A DNA stretch of 60,428 nt from Candidatus Woesearchaeota archaeon (GCA_016214075.1 JACRPI010000025.1:1-60428), one strand, 5' to 3'; shown: positions 17,031-26,421, numbered from the stretch's first letter. The notes: generated by a model from the letters alone, not told the origin. Program-made: numbers and translations.

Positions 17031-18278
17031 ATGAAACACGTTATTATTGTGGGAGGAGGGTTTGCTGGCGTTTACACCGCGAAATTACTTCTTCGTCAAT
17101 CTCGTGGAAAGCCTATTCATGTGACACTTATCAGCGAACACAATTATTTTCTCTTTACACCGATGCTTCATGAAATCGCGACAGGAAGTATTTCTCGCGA
17201 TAACGCAGTGACTGCGATTAATCAAATCTTATCGAATCCTCGTTTTACTTTTATCAAAGCGCAAGCAACTACTGTTGATACAAAGAAAAAACTCGTGCAT
17301 ACAGATACCTGTTCTCGCTCGTATGATATACTTGTTCTCGCGACTGGTTCTTCTGCAAACTATTTTGGAACTCCTGGCGCTTTAGAGCATACTATCGCAC
17401 TTCGCGATCTTTCCAGCGCGTATAAAATAAGGAATAAAATTATTGCGCAAATTGAACGTGCTGATGTTGAGGAAAATCCAAAAAAAAGATCGCAGTTATT
17501 GACCTTTATGATTGTTGGCGCTGGAGCGACAGGCGTTGAAGTCGCCGGAGAGCTTGCGCAGTTTATTCGAACCATTCTTTCTTCAGATCATCGCCGCATT
17601 GATCCAAAAGATGTTACGATTCTTCTTGTGCATCGAAACAAAGAAATTCTCAACATGCTCCCTTCTTATTACTCTCAAAAATGCGCTGCGGAACTGCAGA
17701 AACTCGGGGTGACACTTGTTTTGGAACGCGAGATTAAAAAAGTTGGAGAAGGATATGTTGTTGATCAGCATCACAAAAAAATTGAAGCGGGAACTATTTT
17801 TTGGGCAGTTGGCTTTACGCCAAACACGCTTCCTCTTGACGGTAAAAAACTTCCTGTTTATCCTGTGAGCTCTTCTTTACAAGTTGTGGAAAGTGGCAAT
17901 GTGCATAAGAACATTTTTGCACTTGGTGATTGCGCTTTCATTGATAAAGGAGATGGACAGCGTGTTCCGATGCTTGCGCAGGTTGCTGTGCAGCAGGCAG
18001 TTGTTGTTTCCAGAAATGTTCTTGCTATCTTAGGTTTTGGTTCTTTGAAGGAATATCGTTTTGGACTTCAGGGTTTTCTTCTCAGCGTTGGTGATTATTT
18101 CGCAGTTGCTGGGATCAATATTCTTGGGAGGACGATTTATTTCTCAGGATTTTTCGCGTGGATGTTTTGGAGAACAATGTATTTATCAAAGTTGATTGGG
18201 TTTGGCAACAAAGTTCGTGTCGCGGTGGATTGGACATTGAATTTCTTTTATCCACGAGATACAAGTGAGATTGAATAA
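17031..18278 (+). CDS. ndh: NADH dehydrogenase type II (NDH-2)-like flavoprotein
   Basis: A 415-aa protein. The FAD site is VGGGFAGVY at the N-terminus and the NADH site is VGAGATGVEVAGEL at about 165. LGDCA near 300 contacts FAD. A hydrophobic or amphipathic tail (about 360-410) should hold it on the inner membrane face. It would transfer electrons from NADH to quinone, or to another acceptor if no quinone is made. The ATG at 17031 is chosen because GAGGTG at 17020-17025 precedes it. It follows PAC2 by 18 nt and is probably in the same operon. Confidence 0.88.
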   Translation: MKHVIIVGGGFAGVYTAKLLLRQSRGKPIHVTLISEHNYFLFTPMLHEIATGSISRDNAVTAINQILSNPRFTFIKAQATTVDTKKKLVHTDTCSRSYDILVLATGSSANYFGTPGALEHTIALRDLSSAYKIRNKIIAQIERADVEENPKKRSQLLTFMIVGAGATGVEVAGELAQFIRTILSSDHRRIDPKDVTILLVHRNKEILNMLPSYYSQKCAAELQKLGVTLVLEREIKKVGEGYVVDQHHKKIEAGTIFWAVGFTPNTLPLDGKKLPVYPVSSSLQVVESGNVHKNIFALGDCAFIDKGDGQRVPMLAQVAVQQAVVVSRNVLAILGFGSLKEYRFGLQGFLLSVGDYFAVAGINILGRTIYFSGFFAWMFWRTMYLSKLIGFGNKVRVAVDWTLNFFYPRDTSEIE

Positions 18279-18365
18279 AGGTTCTTAGACCTTGTTTATT
18301 CTTCGTTTATGTTTACTATGTGTTTTCAGTTCTGATTGAATCACTTCGTCAATTTCAATAGACTC

Positions 18366-18644
18366 TTATTTAAACCATTTTTTGGCATTCGGTCTACGAT
18401 GAGGGCAACCTGGCCAACAACAAGGTCTATGCTTTCCTTTAAGAAGATCTACAGATAAACGTTCTATATGCTCTTTTCTTGTTTCAGGTTTCTTCACAAT
18501 TGTAATCCAACATATCCACTCGTTGCGTGCGAGAGGGGTAAGAACTTTCCATTTTTCTAGAACATCCTGATTCGAAATTAAAGCTTTTCTTAAATCAGCA
18601 GGTACTTCGTGAACTACACCAATGGAGTTTTCTTTTTTCGCCAT
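18366..18644 (-). CDS. YdeI/OmpD-associated-like small protein
   Basis: A 92-aa protein resembling the C-terminal part of the YdeI/OmpD family: VPADLRKAL ... W ... LTPLARNEWICWI ... KKPETRKEHIERL. In bacteria these are small soluble proteins linked to peptide or bacteriocin resistance, without a known mechanism. A cysteine/histidine-rich tail (CCWPGCPHRRP) could bind a metal. This is a bacterial-type gene, alone on its strand. Confidence 0.7.
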   Translation of the reverse strand: MAKKENSIGVVHEVPADLRKALISNQDVLEKWKVLTPLARNEWICWITIVKKPETRKEHIERLSVDLLKGKHRPCCWPGCPHRRPNAKKWFK

Positions 18645-18712
18645 ATTTTCTTCTATGAGTTATGGAATAAACACCCCAATAATATAAATACTCTTCTATT
18701 TCCTTGCTACTC

Positions 18713-19636
18713 CTACCCCAAATCCTCATCCATTTTTTTCTTCTTAAATCGTATTCGAGAAATATCCAACGCTTTATCACAATCTTCACAACAAATCACT
18801 AAATGATGGCCATTATTTCGCTCGTCATTGACCACTCGTTTTGTCTTGACATTGCAGAAATCACAATGCGAAATTATTTTTTCATCAGGAACTTCCTGCT
18901 CTTCTTTTACTTGTAATCCTTCTTCAAACCCTATCTGCATTCTGTCGTCAAACACAAAGCAGGTTCCTTTGAAATGTCCGTCGGGATATTGATTGCAGTA
19001 GTTGTAAATGCCCCCTTCAATTTGATAGACCTTTTTGAATCCTTTTTTTTTGAACAACGCAGACGCTTTTTCACAACGGATGCCGCCAGTACAATACAAA
19101 ATTACTTTCTTGTCTTTCAATTCTTCATACTGATCGACGATTGACGGGAGTTCTCTGAAAAACTCAATCTTCGGCGTTACTGCGTTTTCAAATCTTCCTA
19201 CTTTTGCTTCTACTTCATTTCGCACATCAAAGAAAACGACAGAATTATCCTTCTTTCCTTGTTCGACAAGTTTGTTGACATCAGCCGGTTTGAGATGGAT
19301 TCCTCCTTTTTCTGGATCAAGTCCTTCCACTCCTAACGCAACAATTTCTTTTCGGCTGCGAATTTGGAGTTTCTTGAATGGAATGCAGCTGACGGGCTGT
19401 TCTTTAAACCAAAGATTGCTGAACTCTTGCTTTTGTTGCATATATTTCTTGTACGCTTCTGTTGCTTCTGGAGTTCCTGCGCAAGTGCCGTTGATTCCTT
19501 CTTCTGCGATAAGAATTCTTCCCAAAAGTTTCTGTTCTTCGCAAAACGCTTTCATTTCTGCGACAACCACAGTAGGATCTGCAAGCTTGACGTACTTGTA
19601 AAAGAGCAGGACTTTGAATGGTTGTTTTATCTCCAT
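18713..19636 (-). CDS. trhO: tRNA uridine hydroxylase, rhodanese family
   Basis: A 307-aa protein, the normal length for TrhO (YceA/UPF0176). An N-terminal acylphosphatase-like domain (GRILIAEEGINGTCAGT) is followed by a rhodanese domain (FFDVRNEVEAKVGRF, active loop CTGGIRCEKA) and a C-terminal domain with GTCFVFDDR and two CxxC pairs (CDFC, CCEDC). TrhO makes 5-hydroxyuridine at tRNA position 34 using oxygen. It is mostly bacterial, so its presence here suggests transfer. A minus-strand CTATAAAAG box lies about 28 nt before the ATG. Confidence 0.92.
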   Translation of the reverse strand: MEIKQPFKVLLFYKYVKLADPTVVVAEMKAFCEEQKLLGRILIAEEGINGTCAGTPEATEAYKKYMQQKQEFSNLWFKEQPVSCIPFKKLQIRSRKEIVALGVEGLDPEKGGIHLKPADVNKLVEQGKKDNSVVFFDVRNEVEAKVGRFENAVTPKIEFFRELPSIVDQYEELKDKKVILYCTGGIRCEKASALFKKKGFKKVYQIEGGIYNYCNQYPDGHFKGTCFVFDDRMQIGFEEGLQVKEEQEVPDEKIISHCDFCNVKTKRVVNDERNNGHHLVICCEDCDKALDISRIRFKKKKMDEDLG

Positions 19637-19691
19637 TCTTTAAAGAATTGCTGATTTGCTTTTATAGTTTGTGAGAAAAATAAAATACTAT

Positions 19692-20333
19692 TTATTCAAC
19701 AACAAATTCAATCGTAAAATTGCTCGCGATAGAATCAGCTTGATTTTCATACGATGTTGGATCATAACTCTCTTTGATTAATGGCATCAATGAAACACCA
19801 TACGTTTCTGCGGTGAACGCATTTGTAATATCCATACTAAATCGTTCAGTTCCTTCTTCGACAAAGACATTGATGTCAGCTAATCGCTCGCCAAATGGTT
19901 CTTCATACGCATCCAAAACATTGTATGTGACTGTTTTCGGTTGCCATGGAACAAGAATTTGATACGCATTCAATGCAATATCTGCTTCTGCACCATCATA
20001 GGATGATCGTCTTGTGATTGCAGCATCAAATGACAATGTTGCTTGTGTTATTTGATACCCACTTATTGCGTCTGTATTACATTGAACTAATGCTGCTTCA
20101 ACACCGTCTGCAGATGATCCAATATGCACCTCTTGGCCATAATAATTTTCATCTGGAGAAGCTTCTCGTGTTCGAACAGCATCGAGTGTTCCATCTGTAC
20201 TAGTACATATGTAGGATTCTAAGCGTGGTACAGAATCTCCTGTATCAAAACCAGTATCTTCATTCCCTATTTTTACCTGCCCTTCCCGGCATCCCAGAAG
20301 CACTATTGCTGCAAGAGATAATTGTTTCTTCAT
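19692..20333 (-). CDS. Putative surface lipoprotein, DNRLRE-like
   Basis: A 213-aa protein with a short signal peptide ending in VLLGC, a good lipobox. The mature part has a beta-rich pattern: ITQATLSFDAAI, then LVPWQPKTVTYNVLDA, then FSMDITNAF. This resembles the DNRLRE family of cell-surface domains, but the match is loose. It is probably anchored outside the membrane. Nothing in the neighbourhood fixes a role. Confidence 0.55.
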   Translation of the reverse strand: MKKQLSLAAIVLLGCREGQVKIGNEDTGFDTGDSVPRLESYICTSTDGTLDAVRTREASPDENYYGQEVHIGSSADGVEAALVQCNTDAISGYQITQATLSFDAAITRRSSYDGAEADIALNAYQILVPWQPKTVTYNVLDAYEEPFGERLADINVFVEEGTERFSMDITNAFTAETYGVSLMPLIKESYDPTSYENQADSIASNFTIEFVVE

Positions 20334-20451
20334 TTTCTTAGGAATATCCTCATCATATTTAAATATTTCTATTTTTATTACTACTTAGTGAGTTATAATC
20401 TTTCTTCTTTTTGAGTACCTCTTGGTAGTACAAAAACCGAAAAGTATATAA

Positions 20452-20551
20452 ATAAGTGAATTTCACATTTCTTACTCGAAAGCAGTGAATTTAACAAAAA
20501 TTTAAAGAGATTACGACGATAACGAAAATATAGCGATTACGGTGATAACAT
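20452..20551 (+). promoter_or_regulatory. Promoter and repeat-containing leader of the 43-aa ORF
   Basis: AGTATATAAAT at about 20452 would start transcription near 20482, leaving a leader of about 70 nt, long for this window. The leader holds the repeat GATTACGACGATAAC, then GATTACGGTGATAAC, and GATTACGACGAAAG just inside the coding region, each about 22 nt apart. GGTGAT just before the ATG at 20552 can serve as the ribosome site. The repeat may be a protein or RNA binding site. Confidence 0.4.
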
Positions 20552-20683
20552 ATGGATTACGACGAAAGTGACATGGAAGTCCTCAGTGACATGGGTTCCC
20601 AGCGAGAGCGAAAGAACTTGCGCACGATCCTCAACAGAGGAAAAATGGACAAATTTGAACTTGATGATTTCTTGGGGAATTAG
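20552..20683 (+). CDS. Small acidic ORF, 43 aa
   Basis: ATG 20552 to TAG 20681-20683, preceded by GGTGAT 5 nt upstream. The product is acidic at the start (MDYDESDMEVLSDMG) with a basic middle (RERKNLRTILNRGK). The next gene starts 8 nt later, which supports co-translation. No family is recognised. It could be a small regulator or partner of the 186-aa protein. Confidence 0.45.
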   Translation: MDYDESDMEVLSDMGSQRERKNLRTILNRGKMDKFELDDFLGN

Positions 20684-20691
20684 GTTATTTT

Positions 20692-21252
20692 ATGACAAAT
20701 TCCCCTTTTTCCATTGATGCATTACTTTTGCACATGGACGCGTATTGTTCTTCTCGAAATGTACGCGCTTCTGATCCTCGTGTTCGTTATGAACTCAAGG
20801 AAATTGGTGTTCATTATGTTATTGATCAGATGGAACTTGAACCACAAGAAAAGACTGATCTTAAAACAATAATGAGCAGAAGAATTTGTTTAGAACAAGC
20901 ATTAGCAACAGAGACTATTCCTAACTCTTATTTACGGCAAGTTATTGAAGGATTTCCAGAAGATCTCCGTGGCCTTGATATTGTCCAGGATTATCTTCGC
21001 GCTTCTCAACTTCTTCCAGATCTTTCAGGAGGCAGAGCTCCTTGTCCTGTGAAATATGATGAGCGTTTATCCATGATTGTAGTTCGTCAAGAGGGGATTA
21101 GGTCTATTGTTCAAGCAGGTATTGACGTAACTGGACCTCCTCTTCGTGTTCTTTTGCATAACCAAGAGCGTGTTTCTCTGTTTAACGTAGGTGGTGAAGC
21201 AGTAAGAGAATATTTAGACGCAAGTTTAGTTCTTCCAAGGGGAAATGCGTAA
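20692..21252 (+). CDS. Uncharacterised 186-aa protein
   Basis: A soluble, mainly helical protein with no signal peptide, membrane helix or catalytic motif that I can name. It starts 8 nt after the 43-aa ORF and is probably translated from the same message. The C-terminal third is beta-rich (RLSMIVVRQEGIRSIVQAG). Codon use looks like that of its neighbours. Confidence 0.6.
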   Translation: MTNSPFSIDALLLHMDAYCSSRNVRASDPRVRYELKEIGVHYVIDQMELEPQEKTDLKTIMSRRICLEQALATETIPNSYLRQVIEGFPEDLRGLDIVQDYLRASQLLPDLSGGRAPCPVKYDERLSMIVVRQEGIRSIVQAGIDVTGPPLRVLLHNQERVSLFNVGGEAVREYLDASLVLPRGNA

Positions 21253-21310
21253 TTTCTTTTTCAATTTTCTTTCACACACTTTATATATTTCCTGTTGACT
21301 TTTTCCAATC

Positions 21311-22504
21311 ATGAATCTTACTGAAAAACAAAAACAACGCGGATTTTGGCTTTTATTCCTTGCGCTCTTTATCGACTTGCTTGGTTTCGGCATCATGATC
21401 CCATTGCTGCCTTTTTACGCGGAAAGTCTTGGCGCGAGCGCGTTTGTTGTCGCTCTTCTTATGTCCGTTTACAGCCTCGCGCAATTTCTCTTCGCTCCAC
21501 TTTGGGGGAGATTGTCTGATCGTTATGGACGACGTCCAATCATTATGATCGGATTAATTGGAACGAGCGTTTCGTTTATCTTATTCGGTTTCGCGTCAAC
21601 GCTCTTCTTGCTTTTTTTCTCACGTTTGCTTGGTGGTGTTTTAACAGCCGCAACACTTCCGACTTCTCAAGCGTATGTCGCGGACATTACTTCTGAAAAA
21701 GAACGCGCGAAAAAGTTTGGGTTGCTCGGCGCAGCGTTTGGTCTTGGCTTTATGTTTGGTCCCGCAATCGGCGGTTTGCTTTCTGTGTATGGCTATTCTG
21801 TTCCCGCGTTTTTCGCAGCAGGGCTTGCATTCCTTAATTTTGTTGGCGCATGGTTCTGGCTTCCTGAATCTTTCAAACCAACAACGACAGAAATTAAAAG
21901 TTATCATCTTATCGACTTTAAAGGAATGTGGAAAAGTATTACGCATGAACATATTGGTGTTCTTGTGATCATTGGCGCATTAATCGCGCTTGGCTTTTCG
22001 CAATTGCAAGGGATGTACGCACTCTTCGCAGAACAACGCTTTGGCTTGGGGCCTGCAAGCGTGGGAATAATTCTCTTTGTTGTTGGAGTCGTGAGTGTTG
22101 TTGTCCAAGGCGCAGTTGTTGGTAGAGTTGTTGCTTGGATAGGTGAGATTAAAACCATTATTCTTGGAACACTTATTCTTGGTTTGAGTTATACTATGAT
22201 TGGTTTGTCTTCTTCAACGACGATGCTCTATATTTTTACCGGCATTAACGCCGCTGGCTTCGCGCTTTCATGGCCTTCTCTCAACGCATTGATTTCAGAG
22301 AGAACACACAAAGACGAACAAGGAACAATGCTTGGTCTTGCGCAAAGCTGGGGCGCTCTCTCTCGCGTTCTTGGTCCGCCATTCGCGGGAATTTTATTTG
22401 GGTTTTCAATCGCGTTGCCTTTTTTTACAGGAGCATTCTTCATGCTCTGCGCAATGCTTATGGCATTGAAGAATTATAAAATTTATGTCAAAGCTGCTGC
22501 GTAG
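21311..22504 (+). CDS. MFS drug-efflux-type transporter
   Basis: A 397-aa protein with twelve predicted membrane helices. Motif A is GRLSDRYGRRPIIM after helix 2, and the 7-TM half boundary is near residue 195. The N-terminus (GFWLLFLALFIDLLGFGIMIPLLP) is like TetA/MdtG drug:proton antiporters. Substrate cannot be told. CTTTATATATT at about 21280 lies 30 nt upstream of the ATG. Monocistronic. Confidence 0.88.
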   Translation: MNLTEKQKQRGFWLLFLALFIDLLGFGIMIPLLPFYAESLGASAFVVALLMSVYSLAQFLFAPLWGRLSDRYGRRPIIMIGLIGTSVSFILFGFASTLFLLFFSRLLGGVLTAATLPTSQAYVADITSEKERAKKFGLLGAAFGLGFMFGPAIGGLLSVYGYSVPAFFAAGLAFLNFVGAWFWLPESFKPTTTEIKSYHLIDFKGMWKSITHEHIGVLVIIGALIALGFSQLQGMYALFAEQRFGLGPASVGIILFVVGVVSVVVQGAVVGRVVAWIGEIKTIILGTLILGLSYTMIGLSSSTTMLYIFTGINAAGFALSWPSLNALISERTHKDEQGTMLGLAQSWGALSRVLGPPFAGILFGFSIALPFFTGAFFMLCAMLMALKNYKIYVKAAA

Positions 22505-22537
22505 AAATCCTTTTGAACAGAGAATCCAACACTTATT

Positions 22538-23326
22538 TTACTCTTTATATTTCGCGATCTCGTACAGGCGTTCTGTTCTTCTCGCAATATCCGCGATTTC
22601 TTCATCGCTGATGATTATTGGGCTTTCTTTCTTCTGGTTATTTTCTTTTTTCCGTATATATTCTTTTTTTCCCTGCTCATCATCATCTTTTTCATCATCC
22701 ACCATTCTATACTCCCGCAATGTTTTTGCGGCATGATATGTTTTCTTTCTCATTATTGTCATGACATTTTCAACTCTCGCGTGAAGATGCGTGCCTTCTT
22801 CCCACCTGTTTTCTTCTTTGGCGATAATGGTGTTGTAAAATAATCCCTTCAGCCAGACAAAATCATTTGTCATCCGCGCTTCTGGCTCTGTTCTTGTCAA
22901 AAACAAAAGTTCGCCCCCTTCTCTATCATAAAATCCCCTGCCGTCCGCGTTCGGACTGGTGATAAACCATACTTCATAATTGACGCCTGCTTTGTCGTAC
23001 CTGATCAAAAGCTGCCGCGCGATCTTTGTATATCCCTGAGGGCCGCTCCACGCGTCTTTTCTTAACACGCCTTCCTCTTCATAAAATACGTCCACGTCTG
23101 TTCTGCCGCCGAGCGCATCACTTTCTTTGTGCGTTTCAGAATAACAAAACAAGGAAGAATTTCTGGTTATCCGCCTGCCATCGTCAAGAATAATATCCCT
23201 TGTGACATCCGGACAAACCCTTTCTTCGAGGGGTAGATTCCGAATCGAAAAATCCTCTGCCAACGCTCCTGACGCAAGCAGCATTCCCACTATTCCTACT
23301 CCCGCAATGCCGTGTTTTCGTTTCAT
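22538..23326 (-). CDS. Secreted protein with charged C-terminal tail
   Basis: A 262-aa protein. The signal peptide is clear (GVGIVGMLLASGALAE). The next 170 residues form a beta-rich domain with a cysteine pair (VCPDV, LFCYSE) and WFITSPNADGRGFYDREGG. The tail (about 195-262) is highly charged and probably helical (DDEKDDDEQGKKEY ...). I do not recognise the family; similar EpsI-like or exosortase-linked domains are possible but unsupported. A minus-strand TATATAAATA stretch lies about 30 nt upstream. Confidence 0.6.
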   Translation of the reverse strand: MKRKHGIAGVGIVGMLLASGALAEDFSIRNLPLEERVCPDVTRDIILDDGRRITRNSSLFCYSETHKESDALGGRTDVDVFYEEEGVLRKDAWSGPQGYTKIARQLLIRYDKAGVNYEVWFITSPNADGRGFYDREGGELLFLTRTEPEARMTNDFVWLKGLFYNTIIAKEENRWEEGTHLHARVENVMTIMRKKTYHAAKTLREYRMVDDEKDDDEQGKKEYIRKKENNQKKESPIIISDEEIADIARRTERLYEIAKYKE

Positions 23327-23424
23327 ATTGTCTTGGAAGCAGCACTTTATTTATATATTTTCTTGTGTTCACTCCTCATTAGTGGTTCTTAATCCTTTTA
23401 TACTCTTCCTGTTCTTTATTGAAC

Positions 23425-24111
23425 ATGGTTTACCCTTTAGCGAAATTATTCTTCCCTCTTCTGCGATCGCTCTTTGTTCGCAACTGTACTGGTTTAGAAC
23501 ATATTCCTAAAAAAGGACCTTTTATTATCGCTTCTAATCACCAAAGTCACATTGATGGTCTTCTTATTGGAAGTTCTGTAGTTGAGAAAACAAATAAAAA
23601 AATTCATTTTCTCGCGAAAAAAGAATTTACTTCTTACTTTGGAAGCGCAGTTGAGAGGATTATTTATGAGAAATGGGCAAGCGTTCTCTTTGTTGAAGAA
23701 GAAGGGACAAAAAAACGTGGGCAACACGCGCTTCAACAAGCATCAGCACTTCTTGACGCAGGAGAACTGGTTGGAATTTTTCCAGAAGGAAAAAGGACTT
23801 ACGACGGTTCTCTTCTTGAAGGTAGAACAGGAATTGTTCGTATCGTGCTTGGCGCAAAAAAGGCAAAAACAATTCCAATTATTCCTGTTGGCATACAAAA
23901 CGCTGATCTCATGCTGCCTCGAAACATGATGATTCCACGCATCTGGAAAGCTCGTGCGGTACTCTCTTTTGGCAAACCTTTTTATCTTACTGCGTATCAA
24001 AAGAAATTTATGACAAAAAAAACTGCGACAAAAAAAATGCTTCGTGCCGCAACAACTCTTGTCATGAAAAAAATCGCACAACTGGCACGGAGGTCATATT
24101 CTTATGCCTAA
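23425..24111 (+). CDS. plsC: PlsC-type 1-acylglycerol-3-phosphate acyltransferase homologue
   Basis: A 228-aa protein with the acyltransferase block I NHQSHID (H39 and D44) and block III FPEGKRT, plus a hydrophobic N-terminus for membrane contact. PlsC enzymes put acyl chains on glycerol phosphates, a bacterial step because archaeal lipids are ether-linked. ATG 23425 is preferred to the upstream TTG at 23419 since a TTTTATAC box lies about 28 nt before it. It overlaps the next gene by 8 nt, an acyl-adenylate ligase, so the pair likely activates and transfers one acyl group. Confidence 0.85.
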   Translation: MVYPLAKLFFPLLRSLFVRNCTGLEHIPKKGPFIIASNHQSHIDGLLIGSSVVEKTNKKIHFLAKKEFTSYFGSAVERIIYEKWASVLFVEEEGTKKRGQHALQQASALLDAGELVGIFPEGKRTYDGSLLEGRTGIVRIVLGAKKAKTIPIIPVGIQNADLMLPRNMMIPRIWKARAVLSFGKPFYLTAYQKKFMTKKTATKKMLRAATTLVMKKIAQLARRSYSYA

Positions 24112-25543
24112 ATCGTTATTTTCAATTCCGTGGGAAAAAATGATTTCTTTTTCTTTGCGTAAACAAACCGCTCTTCAGAATAAAAAATTGCAACACATGA
24201 TGCGCTTATTTCCTCACGCGCCATATTATGCCGCGTTTTTTCAGGCGCATACTATTAACTCGCGAGCTATTACTTCCACAAATGATCTTCTTAAAGTTCC
24301 TTTCACAACCAAAGAAGATCTTGTCGCGACTGTGGAACGCCCTGAAAAAGCAAGCGCGTTTGTGCTTAATCCCGCACAAAAATTACATACGCTTCCTCAT
24401 GTGAATGGATTTCGTTTGTTCTTCTCCTCTATACTGAAACAAGAACTTATGAAAGAGTTTAAACCTATTCATGTTCATTTCACGTCAGGCAGAAGCGCGA
24501 TGAGTGTTCCTGTCCTCTACACACAGCATGATCTTTTATATCTTCAGGAAGCAAGCAGAAGAATGCTTCTTCATCTCAAGATTCCTCGCACTGTTCGTGT
24601 TCTCAATGTCTTCCCGTATGCACCGCATCTTGCGTTTTGGCAGGCAGTGTACGCGACAAATTATCTCGGAGTTTTTGGCATTCATACAGGTGGTGGCAAA
24701 GGTATGGGAACTAAAAAAATTCTAGATGTTCTCGAACATATGCGTGCTGAAGTGATCATAGGAATGCCTTCTTATGTTTATCATCTTCTTTCGATTGCTG
24801 CGGAAGAAAAGCGTGATCTTGCATTTCTACGTTATGTTATTTTAGGTGGAGAAGCGGTGACACTTGCGTATAAAGAAAAACTAAAAAAACTTCTTGATCG
24901 CTGTGGTTCTCGCCTTCCTCTTGTTTATTCAACATACGCGTTCACAGAAGGAAAAGTCAGTTGGACGCAATGCCATGAAGAAAGTGGGTATCATCTCTAT
25001 CCTGACATGGAGTTTATTGAAATTGTTGATCCCCAAGGAAATCGTGTGCCAGATGGGCAGACTGGGGAGATTGTTTATACGGGGCTTGACTTTCGCGGCA
25101 CTGTTTTCCTGCGCTATAAAACAGGAGACATAGGACGATTGCAAGTTGGTTCATGTCCTTATTGCGGCGCAAAGACTCCTCGCTTAGATCCCGCGATTAC
25201 AAGAAGCAGTGAAATTACTTCGCTTCAACTGACGAAAATAAAAGGGTCTCTTGTGGATCTCAACGCGGTGCACGCGCTGCTTTCTTCGCTCTCTTTTGTT
25301 GATGAATGGCAGGCGGTGCTTCAGAAAAAGAAGCAGTTTGATCTTGACGAACTTGTTGTTCATGTCGCTCCTCACGCTCGAGAAAATCATACTTTTGTCA
25401 AGAACGAGCTTATCCGGCAAATGCAGGCGCACTTTCACATCACTCCTTCTGTTGTTTTCACGACAAAGCAAAAACTCGTCGAAAGTCTTGGTTTGGAGAC
25501 TCATTTGAAAGAAAAAAGGATTCTGGACAAAAGAAAAGAATAA
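24104..25543 (+). CDS. PaaK/F390-synthetase-like adenylate-forming ligase
   Basis: A 479-aa member of the ANL superfamily nearest to phenylacetate-CoA ligase and coenzyme F390 synthetase. Visible marks are FTSGRSAMSVP (phosphate loop), YSTYAFTEGK, and YKTGDIG for the hinge aspartate. A zinc-ribbon CPYCGAKTPR follows the hinge. It would activate a carboxylic acid as AMP ester for transfer to CoA, a carrier or a lipid. The gene starts inside the acyltransferase gene (8-nt overlap), implying coupled expression and a shared acyl substrate. Substrate not predictable. Confidence 0.82.
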   Translation: MPKSLFSIPWEKMISFSLRKQTALQNKKLQHMMRLFPHAPYYAAFFQAHTINSRAITSTNDLLKVPFTTKEDLVATVERPEKASAFVLNPAQKLHTLPHVNGFRLFFSSILKQELMKEFKPIHVHFTSGRSAMSVPVLYTQHDLLYLQEASRRMLLHLKIPRTVRVLNVFPYAPHLAFWQAVYATNYLGVFGIHTGGGKGMGTKKILDVLEHMRAEVIIGMPSYVYHLLSIAAEEKRDLAFLRYVILGGEAVTLAYKEKLKKLLDRCGSRLPLVYSTYAFTEGKVSWTQCHEESGYHLYPDMEFIEIVDPQGNRVPDGQTGEIVYTGLDFRGTVFLRYKTGDIGRLQVGSCPYCGAKTPRLDPAITRSSEITSLQLTKIKGSLVDLNAVHALLSSLSFVDEWQAVLQKKKQFDLDELVVHVAPHARENHTFVKNELIRQMQAHFHITPSVVFTTKQKLVESLGLETHLKEKRILDKRKE

Positions 25544-25569
25544 GAAAAAATAAATTGAATAAAAAAAAA

Positions 25570-26421
25570 TTAACTTAAGGCAATCTGTTCTGCCCCAACA
25601 CCGAGTATACTCAATGTTCTTGTTTTCTGATTGTTTGTTTCATCTGTTTCCACGACTGTTTCGCTGTAATCAAGCGTTATTGCCGCTGTTATCGTTTTGC
25701 TTGTACTGCCTGCAATGACATCATCAATCCATTTGCTGTCTATACTTGTCTCTATAGCGATACTTTCTGTTGCCCCTGCTTTTATTGTTTGGGTCACGGT
25801 AAATGGAGCGCCTATACTTCCTCCTGTTCCGTCATCGTTCTGCCACTCTATTTCCACATAAAGATCATCAAGCGTTGCGTCAAGCGAGCCGCTGTTTTTT
25901 ACTCTTGTGTAAAAGTCAACTGCGCCGTCGCTGGTGTCCACAGTCATTGACGCGTCGCTGACTTCAAAGTCTACTGCGGCTGCGCAGATCGCGCTATTGC
26001 ATATTTCTCCCCTCGCGCAATCTATGAATTCCTGATTGACCGCTCCTGAATCTTCCTGACCATATAGAGAAAGCTTGCTTTTATCTGTCACACAATAATA
26101 TTCTTTGACAGTAGCTGTATCATAACACGAGTCTGTATGTGATTTTACCTCCTTTGTTGAGGAGCTCAGCCATTCTCCTTTTGTCGTTCCTTTCGTGTAT
26201 TCATCCAGACCCCCATCGCTGTCTGTGCATTTGTTGGATGCCGTCGTTATTGGACCGGCTGTTGATTTATTTGCTGTTGTGTTTATCATTCCTTTCGCCG
26301 CGATCGCCTGTCCGGAGATATCGTTGTCTCCAAGCGTTCCCCCTGTGAACATGGTTAATAATCCAATTACCGCAACAACCGCCACTATCATTACAATCCA
26401 ACTTTCTTTAGAAACTGCCAT
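25570..26421 (-). CDS. CARDB-domain surface protein
   Basis: A 283-aa protein with one N-terminal hydrophobic helix (residues 8-28). A cysteine-containing linker domain follows (CTDSDGGLDEY ... CYDTATVKEYYCVTD ... CARGEICNSAIC). A C-terminal CARDB-type beta sandwich (about 150-275) has VKNSGSLDATLDD and the closing TDETNNQKTRTL. Such proteins are common on DPANN surfaces and probably adhesive. A GAGGCGATG ribosome site precedes the ATG on the minus strand. Confidence 0.72.
   Translation of the reverse strand: MAVSKESWIVMIVAVVAVIGLLTMFTGGTLGDNDISGQAIAAKGMINTTANKSTAGPITTASNKCTDSDGGLDEYTKGTTKGEWLSSSTKEVKSHTDSCYDTATVKEYYCVTDKSKLSLYGQEDSGAVNQEFIDCARGEICNSAICAAAVDFEVSDASMTVDTSDGAVDFYTRVKNSGSLDATLDDLYVEIEWQNDDGTGGSIGAPFTVTQTIKAGATESIAIETSIDSKWIDDVIAGSTSKTITAAITLDYSETVVETDETNNQKTRTLSILGVGAEQIALS

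Noticed and set aside
18366-18644. Toxin-immunity role for the YdeI-like protein
   Set aside because: Only a loose family resemblance exists and no bacteriocin or partner gene lies nearby.
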